Shown here: positions 56,817-64,000 of the stretch, piece after piece
Layout: the number at the start of each line of letters is the position of its first letter
Numbering within the stretch: the stretch's first letter is position 1
Assembly (NCBI RefSeq): GCF_002127325.2
Contig: NC_035444.2
Location: 84,123,675-84,187,674 of the forward strand
Origin: Helianthus annuus
Taxonomy: Eukaryota; Streptophyta; Magnoliopsida; Asterales; Asteraceae
Direction: 5' to 3'
Length of the DNA stretch: 64,000 bases
Translations under genes and position numbers: made by a program
The notes under the pieces: model-generated
The model's database searches: none
What the model was told of the DNA's origin: nothing
What the model saw: the letters and a program-made list of their open reading frames with translations, nothing else

Positions 56817-58039
56817 ATGGTGTTTATGCTTCGTGTTTATTTGATACTGGAGCCGATAACTGTTTAGTGTCGTTTGAATTCGAGAAGCTCCTAAATCGTA
56901 GGCGCTCCCATCTCCCCTCGACATTCGATGTCGAAGTCGCCACCGGAAGAACTGTCGATGTCAATTCTGTTCTCCGTGATTGTACTCTTGAGCTCAACAA
57001 TCACATCTTTCCAATTGACCTTATTCCGATGCAGCTCGGAAGTTTTGACATCATCGTAGGCGTGGACTTTCTTCACGAAAACCATGCTGAAGTTGTGTGC
57101 TTTGGTAAGATGATTCGATTCGCTCTCGCTAACGGTGATTTATTATGTGGTTATGGCGAAACTCCTTCGAAAGGTCTTAAGCTTATGTCGTGTGTCCAAG
57201 CTAGCAAGTATCTCCGCAAGGAATACAGAGCTTTCTTGGCTAACATTGTAGTAGCGGAGAAGGAAAAGAAAGGGAAGACAGAAGTGAAAGATGTTCCTAT
57301 CGTTTGTGAATTTCCTCAAGTGTTTCCTGATGATCTTCCTGGTTTGCCTCCAAGTCGTGATATCGACTTTCGTATCGACCTCATTCCTGGAGCCAACCCT
57401 GTTGCTAAAGCTCCTTACCGACTCGCTCCGTCCGAAATGCGTGAACTCTCGAGTCAGCTCCAGGAACTACTTGATAAAGGCTTCATTCGCTCGCGCACCT
57501 CTCCTTGGGGCGCGCCAGTCCTTTTCGTCAAAAAGAAGGGTGGGTCGTTCCGGATATGCATCGACTATTGGGAGTTGAATAAGTTGACAATCAAGAATCG
57601 CTATCCCCTGCCTCGAATTGATGATTTGTTTGATCAGCTACACGGTGCTACGTGTTTCTCGAAGATCGATTTACGTTCAGGCTACCACCAACTACGCATC
57701 CAAGAGGAGGATATATCCAAAACCGCATTCTTCACCCGATACGGTCACTATGAGTTCGTTATTATGCCTTTTGGTTTAACTAACGCACCCGCGGTTTTCA
57801 TGGATCTGATGACTCGGCTGTGTAAACCATTTCTTGACCACTTCGTCATCGTGTTCATCGATGATATCCTGATCTATTCCAAGTCGAAAGCTGAACACGC
57901 GCAACACCTACGTTTGGTTCTCGAGCTACTCCAGGGGAATCGACTCTATGCCAAGTTCTCCAAGTGCGAATTTTGGCTGAGGAGGTTCAATTCTTCGGTC
58001 ACATTGTCAATAGTCAAGGTATTCATGTTGATCCTGTGA
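56780..58039 (+). pseudogene. pol: Element E protease and reverse transcriptase
   Basis: Gypsy pol, frame-shifted relative to gag near 56780. Retropepsin motif [11 protein letters not shown] (catalytic Asp in DTGA). [22 protein letters not shown], the motif region after [32 protein letters not shown] (usually YRELNK), [30 protein letters not shown] (first Asp), [16 protein letters not shown], and the catalytic [10 protein letters not shown]. The frame shifts near 57985 inside CEFWL. Catalytic residues remain. The first codon of the open stretch at 56792 is GTG and is not a real start. Confidence 0.9.
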
Positions 58040-58990
58040 AGATTGAAGCAGTTAAGAGTTGGGTTACGCCAAGAACCCTTTGGAAGTCCATTCTTTCCTC
58101 GGATTGGCAGGCTATTATTGATGGTTTATCGTAGGATTCTCTAAAATCGTTGTGCCGCTTACCGCTCTCACGCATAAAGACAAGCCTTTTATTTGGGGAA
58201 TTGAACAAGAGTCTGCATTCCAAAACCTCAAGCATATGCTTTGCAATGCTCCTATCCTCACTTTACCCGACGGAAACGACGACTTTATCGTCTATTGCGA
58301 TGCCTCGAACCTTGGTCTTGGTTGTGTTCTCATGCAACGAGACAAGGTTATCACTTACGCATCTCGTCAGCTCAAGATCCAAGAGAAGAACTATACAACC
58401 CACGACCTCGAGCTAGGCGCAGTTTTTTTTATGTTAAAGATTTGGCGACACTACCTGTATGGTACCAAGTGTGCGATCTTCACCGATCATAGGAGCCTCC
58501 AACATATCTTAGATCAGAAAGAACTTAATATGCGTCAACGCCGATGGGTAGAACTTCTCAACGATTACGACTGTGAGATTCGTTATCATCCAGGCAAAGC
58601 AAATGTCGTTGCCAACGCTCTCAGCAGACGAAGCTATCTGCATAGCATTCCTAATATTCCCGCCCAGCATCATCTCCAAACCCTCATTCGCGAAACCCAG
58701 CAAGCATGTTTTACTGAACGCACATTGAAGAAAGAAAGGATTCACCACGATGGAGCCCATCTTGTTAATAAGTCGAATGGGATATTCCATTATCTGGACC
58801 GAATTTGGATCCCTAAGCGGAACGATCTGCAACAGATTTTGATGGACGAAGCCCACAAATCCCGATATTCTATTCATCACGGTGCCGATAAGATGTACCA
58901 GGACCTTCGCTATAAGTACTGGTGGCCGGGCATGAAGAGGGATATCGCTCTTTACGTTGGAAGATGAATGACTTGATCGAAGGTTAAGGC
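58040..58990 (+). pseudogene. pol: Element E RNase H and integrase zinc-binding domain
   Basis: After a frameshift and a stop near 58120, the frame from about 58152 continues: [30 protein letters not shown] (RNase H Asp), [19 protein letters not shown] (Glu in the following ELGA), [11 protein letters not shown] (Asp), [32 protein letters not shown] (usually ADALSR). The integrase HHCC finger begins with [20 protein letters not shown], but at about 58965-58978 both cysteine codons have become TGA stops. This kills the zinc site and the frame. Confidence 0.88.
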
Positions 58991-60108
58991 TGAACATCAA
59001 AGACCCTCTGGCTTACTCGAACAACCCCTGATCCCTATATGGAAGTGGGAGAGTATAGCCATGGACTTCATAACCAAACTCCCGCGTACGCCATCAGGAC
59101 ACGACAACATCTGGGTTGTGTCGACCGTTTGACCAAATCTGCTCATTTCCATCCAATACGGGAAGAATACAAGGTAGAACGATTAGCCCGTATCTACACC
59201 GATGAGATCATTTGTAATCATGGGACGCGTCGCGACATCATCTCTGACTGTGATGCTCGGTTTACCTCACGACTATGGGAAACGTTTCAAGCGGCTCTCG
59301 GTACTACGCTTAACCTAAGTACCGCATTCCACCCTCAAACTGACGGTCAGACTGAGAGAACGATCCGTACCCTTGAAGATATGCTCCGTTCGTGTGTCAT
59401 AGATTTCGGTGGTAATTGGGACACTTACCTGCCGATAGTCGAATTCTCGTATAATAACAGTTATCATTCCAGCATTCAGATGGCACCGTTTGAGGCTTTA
59501 TACGGAAGAAGATGTCGATCGCCTATGGTATGGCACGAGATCGGTCACTCGCAACTCACCGGTCCTGAGTTATTGCAAGAAACGACTGAAAAAGTTCTCC
59601 AAATTCGAGACAATCTGCTGAAAGCTCGGAGTCGTTAGAAAAGTTACGCTGATAGACGACGCAAGCCCCTTGAATTTGACGTTGGCTACTACGTACTCCT
59701 AAAGGTATCACCTTAGAAGGGTGTGGTCAGATTCGGCAAGAAAGGGAAACTAGCGCCTCGATATGTTGGACCTTTTAAGATTCTGGAAAGGATCAGAAAA
59801 GTCTCCTACATACTCGAACTACTGGAGGAACTTAGTAACGTCCACCTGACTTTCCATGTTTCGAACCTCCGAAAGTGCCTGGCTGAGCATGATTTAATTG
59901 TACCTCTTGATGATCTCCAAATAAACGAAACACTACACTTCGTGGAGAAGCCTGTCGAGATCATGGATAACCAAACCAAGCAGCTCAGACGCTTGCGCAT
60001 TCCTATTGTGAAATCCGATGGGAAGGCAAACGAGGCGCAGAATTCACTTGGGAACTCGAAAGCGACATGAAGGCGAAGTACCCGCAGTTGTTTGATACGG
60101 CTTCGGCC
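58991..60108 (+). pseudogene. pol: Element E integrase core and C-terminal tail
   Basis: Integrase catalytic core in two frames: [12 protein letters not shown] (first Asp) near 59060-59100, then, after a frameshift, [31 protein letters not shown] (Asp) and FHPQTDGQTERTI (Glu), YNNSYHSSI and FEALYGRRCRSP. A TAG at about 59636 and a further stop near 59714 follow. The C-terminal part (59723-60070) has the GPF/Y-type RYVGPFKILERI, FHVSNLRKC and HFVEKPVEIMD, which resembles the chromovirus tail. A frameshift near 60010 disrupts the last segment. Confidence 0.88.
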
Positions 60109-60130
60109 TAATTTCGGAACGAAATTCCCT

Positions 60131-60144
60131 TAAGTAGGGGAGGC
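60131..60144 (+). other. Element E polypurine tract
   Basis: TAAGTAGGGGAGGC immediately before the 3' LTR. Confidence 0.85.
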
Positions 60145-62848
60145 TTTAACACCCTGTGTTTCGAAAGTCAAAGTCAAAGTTAAGATTGAAGTCAAAGGGG
60201 GACAAGATTGCTAATTACGATCTGTCACTCCTTGCTCAATTCCTGCTTTGACTTCTTTGACTTTTAGTTAATCTTTTTTTATGCTTTACGTTAGTTGTAT
60301 TATGTGAAGTACTTATTACTAATCGAGGATTATTCGATATTTATCGCATATTTGATCGCTTAACGCTTATCGCAATCGCACTCGCAACTCGAATTACGCA
60401 TTCTGGGGATTATTTTATGTGTGTGTGCCTTTTATGTGTTACTTGTGCAAGTTTAAATTATGTTATGTTGTGGTGATTAATCGAAACGCAATCGAAACTC
60501 GAATCGCAACGCTATCGCCATCGAATTGCAAACGCTAAACGCAAGTAATTTAGGATGATTATACGTTAGATATAGTAGTTGGGATTAAAAGTAATTTGAA
60601 TAGGAAACTCTATCGCATCGCAACGCCCGCAATCGCAATCGAAACAGCAAAACTCGTCGCACCGAACACTCGAACTAACTGGCCAATCGACCAAGCGACT
60701 CGCCGATCGACCAGCCGTTCGATCGAGCTACCGCTCGATCGATCAGTCAGTCGACCAGGCTGCCACTCGATCGATCCACTCTTTCCACTTTGGGAAACCC
60801 AATAAATACCCCCTGTCACCATCACAACTTACCACTTTTGGCACTCTCCTGTCCGACCAACGCTCCAACCTTACTTTTTCTCCGATTTCTCTCAAATCTT
60901 GTAAGTTTTCAACCTAATCTTTGTACTTCTTTGATCTATACTTGATTCTACACCTTTCTACCTTTCGAATCTTAACTTTTAACCGTGAAATCACTAGATT
61001 TGAGGTGTTCTAGGATGATGTCATCATGGTGTTCTTGAGAACTTCATGTTTTGGCCTCAATCCACAAAGAAAAACTTAGATCTAAATGATTTCCACACAA
61101 ATAACAAAGATCTCTCATAGATCTAAACATATTCACGGTGAAAAGGATTGAAAGATGGTTTTCCAACTTTCTTTCAACTCTTTTACACTCAATGCACTTA
61201 AAACCGATGGAATCGGAGCTTGTTCTAACCGTCTACTCCTTCTTGTTGATGTGTTGGTTCAAGATCTGAATTCTATCCATGGGACTACTGGTCTCGGGTT
61301 AAACATGGAACACCGTCTCGAACAGTTAACTGACCGGATTTGGGTGATTCCTGTCCGATCAGGAGTACCAAGTATTGACGAGGTTTCCGTTGCTTAACAT
61401 GATATCAAAACGTCTCGATAAACCGACAAACTATCAAAACAACTAAGTGTAAGACGATCAGAACGACCAGGACGGAATGCCGTCCGATCGGACTGTCATC
61501 CGAACAGGTTGCCACCCGATCGACTTACACCTTGGCCCCACACTTAACTTTTGTTTTCAAAACCTTGAAGGATGAACGTTGAACGAAGGGCTGACCGATC
61601 GGATTTCCACCCGATCGGACTACCATTCAACCATGTAATGTTCAGACTTCAACACTTAAACAATTTTCAACATGTTCAATATAAACGGATTGCCACCCGA
61701 TCGGACTATTATCCGATCGAATGGCAAACTGCGGTGAACTTTTTCTCACTGAAGTGTCCAACCAATCGGGTTGTCGTCCGATCGAACGTCCGTTCGATCG
61801 ACCGACCTGAAAGGCAGAGATACTTCTATGTTTTCAAAATGCTACAACGAAAACTTCAAAAGTCAAGCCATCATACACAAACACATTCTTCCCAAAGGAA
61901 GAAACAATCCACTCGAAAGGTCACCCGATCGGATGACCATCCGAGCGTACTGTCATCCGAACGACCGGCTGTCCGATCGGAATACCATCCGATCGAACTG
62001 TCGTTCGACCCACTAACACTTGTATCGTTTTACGCGTCACTTATCGTTACGCTATCGTTCTGATCACGCTAACCCTACTCTCTAGCGCTCCCTTCAATCC
62101 ATCAATCGATGTGAGTATACTCGATCCCTTTTTGCTTTATGCACTTTTGGGTGTTACATATGTTACTTATTCTAAATCACATCAATCACACTGCGCAATA
62201 CTTTAACGCTAACCATTACCGCATGTTATACGTGACTTAATGAATGCTTGTTTGTTATGTTTACACATGGAATGTTGTCTACTTGCCTTAGCAACGATAG
62301 TACTATAGTTTGGACTAGCACCTATTCACTCAGGGGTTGTTAAGGACAATTAGTTACATGGCTCACAGTGGTGAGTGTGTATCGCGAACTGCCTTTGGCA
62401 GTCAACCCGCAGTCATTGGTATCGATAGGTTCCTGTCGATAACTAACATGCCTCATTTTACACCGTGTACGTGCTGGTTATGCGTAACAATTTCGAACTC
62501 TAGTATATCTATTAAACTTGTATGCTCACCTTTACACTATGTGTATTGAATTTTACTTTAACGTATGTGACAGGTGCTTAGGATGCTTATTTGCTTACTT
62601 TGCTGTGAAATCGAGGCTAGGAAAGACCTAGGTCAACAATAAACAATTGTCTGTAATAAAAATCTGAGTTGTCGGAACAGAACAATTTGACTAGATCTTT
62701 TCTGTAGTAATTGTATTATCTTTTATGACATGGTATGGGACGTGTTGCTTTAAATAATTGGTAATTATAGTTGTAATGAAAACTTCTGGACAATCTGTTT
62801 CCCTCAGTGTCGCGCCCCGATGATTCCGCCATCGGTTGGGGTGTGACG
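60145..62848 (+). repeat. Element E 3' LTR
   Basis: About 2.7 kb, uninterrupted, partner of the three 5' pieces. The TATA box of the 5' copy reads CCAATAAATACC here (about 60800), so one base of the core is changed. The CCGATCGG array lies at 61456-61995. The last base before the TTAGG target copy is G instead of A. Confidence 0.93.
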
Positions 62849-64000
62849 TTAGGAGCTTTGACACCATCTACAGTTGTAAAGTCCATGGGTTTGAAATTTT
62901 CAAGGATGTCACGCTCATCAGACCATGTGGGTTTGAATTGGTATTTCTCAATCTCCTCAAAGGTTGAGGAACCCACAGATCTTTCCAGAGTGATTTTGTT
63001 ACCAGGTTTATCAGTTATTTTAACTTCTTGGCCATCCTTGTTGGTGGGTATGATTTCAACAGAACCAGTTTGATTTGCAGTAGTGTTTTCAACTTGGTCA
63101 TTTTTTCTAAACCCTATGCCAAATTTTACATTGCTTTCAAGCTGTTTTTCAAGCATAATCTCATAACCTTTGCAGGATTCCACCCATTTTTCACAAGTGA
63201 TTTGGGTGGTTTCCAACTCCTTTTTGCAGACTTGATATTTTTCTATAATGGTCTGGAGTTGGTCCTTGGTTATGCTATGCTCTTGTTTGTGGCTGCAAAT
63301 CTCATTTTCTTTTTCTAACAATTTGTTTTTCAATTCTTTTAAAGATTTTTCAAATTGTACTTCATCATTTAACACTCTATCCCTAAGGTTTTCATTTACC
63401 TCTTTGATGTTAGCAAATGCTATAATGCATTTGTCTGAACAAAGGTTTTTAAGAACCTGAGGTGATACCTTAGTTGCAGCCATCATGGCACATTCACAGA
63501 CATGTTCTTTTTCATCTGGCACTTTCTCTTCTTTTTCACCTTGTTTCTTCTCTTCTTCTTCAGACCAGGGGTTAGACAGTGGTTCCAACAGGGGTTCTGA
63601 ATTTTCTCCCAACAGTATTTCACCAGTAACAGCAGTAACCATTGCTTTAGCAATTTCATCCACTGTTTCTTCATTTGACTGTCCTTCTTCAGTTTCCAGC
63701 CCTTCTGGTATTGACTCCAATGCTACAAAACAGTAATCATCATTAGAAGCATCATTGGTAGCATAGAGTGCAAAATTTTCATCACCTAGCTCATCAGGTA
63801 AGCTACTCCAGTCAACAAAGCCTTGGGTGAAAAAGCCTTGCTGATCTGGTTGAACCACTGCTGGTGCAGCTTGTTGAGGTGCAACTGGTTGCATTTGAAC
63901 CTGAGGGACAGGGGCTTGGACATACTGAATTTGAGGAACAGTGGCTTGGACATAATGCACAGGAACAGGGGTTGCAGGATGTGCATAATGAGCAGTGTTT
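62849..64000 (-). mobile_element. Element D, 5' portion (right of nested Gypsy E)
   Basis: D resumes at the right TTAGG copy (62849-62853) of element E. Its translation continues that left of E: the gag reads through VDGVKAP on the right, and the next residues are encoded from 33196 downward on the left. The 5' LTR and gag start lie beyond the window. Confidence 0.9.
62854..64000 (-). CDS. gag: Element D gag, partial (open to the window edge)
   Basis: About 380 codons without a stop, entering from the right edge. Pro/Gln/Val-rich N-terminal part (about 63990-63840), acidic region (EEEEKKQGEKEE near 63550), cysteine pair in EHVCECAMM, coiled coil (63440-63240: NENLRDRVLNDE, SITKDQLQTIIEKYQ), then ITCEKWVESCKGYEIMLEK, FGIGFRKNDQ, ITLERSVGS, FKPTWSDE and NFKPMDFTTVDG. 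Same family as 18638-19496. The frame is cut by the insertion of E; the open frame that continues to 62716 reads into the E LTR and is not natural. The capsid domain lies off the window. Confidence 0.85.

Larger units (their letters stand above)
33197..62848 (+). mobile_element. Element E: Gypsy LTR retrotransposon nested in D gag
   Basis: Flanked by TTAGG (33192-33196 and 62849-62853). LTRs start TGTAACACCC and end GGGGTGTGACA (the last base is G at 62848, and the second base is T at 60146). The 5' LTR is split by F and G. Primer site at 54296-54308 and PPT at 60131-60144 give plus orientation. Internal order gag, protease, RT, RNase H, integrase with a chromovirus-like tail is that of Gypsy, probably Tekay/Del lineage. 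Many stops and frameshifts: dead. Excluding F, G and their target duplications, the element is about 11.2 kb. Confidence 0.93.

Noticed and set aside
62716..62853. Extension of the D gag frame to 62716
   Set aside because: The last stretch reads into the 3' LTR of E. The native D gag continues at 33196 on the other side of E.

Overview
The window is plant nuclear DNA made almost entirely of LTR retrotransposons nested inside one another. I see no host gene, tRNA or rRNA gene, and no prokaryotic feature. The protein families (long-gag Copia of Sirevirus type, Gypsy with a chromovirus-like integrase tail), the tRNA-Met primer sites and the 5-bp target duplications show a eudicot genome. The style of the env-like and accessory ORFs suggests Asteraceae (lettuce, sunflower or chrysanthemum relatives); that last step is recall-based inference.

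Layout. L (1-2150, minus): a Copia gag with a TATA box, running off the left edge. A (2151-18632, minus): complete but dead Copia, TSD ATATC, inserted where L meets C. B (8082-14036, plus): gag-only Copia derivative inside A, TSD GTTTT. C (18638-23824, plus): remnant with gag tail and env-like gene but no pol. D (23825-33196 and 62849-64000, minus): Sirevirus-like Copia with an intact RT-RNase H frame and an env-like gene, inserted in C and running off the right edge. E (33197-62848, plus): Gypsy inside the gag of D, TSD TTAGG. F (33517-37044): solo LTR in the 5' LTR of E, TSD GTGAT. G (37810-52728, plus): very young Gypsy, also in the 5' LTR of E, TSD TCTAT.

Order of events. C and L are oldest, D entered C, E entered D, and F and G entered E. 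A entered the L/C junction and B entered A. LTR divergence agrees: A about 3%, B about 1.5%, G about 0.35% (counted by eye).

The most unusual structure is in G. The end of its integrase and its polypurine tract are missing. In their place (48197-49342) lies a copy of the DNA that flanks the element on its left (end of F plus a piece of the E LTR), including a third copy of the TCTAT target site directly before the 3' LTR. A 29-nt direct repeat sits at the junction. This looks like break repair that copied the left flank and then rejoined through LTR homology. Other points of interest are a 404-codon accessory ORF ahead of gag in G, arrays of short motifs in the leaders of A and B, and short CG-containing palindromes just upstream of the TATA box in four different LTR families.
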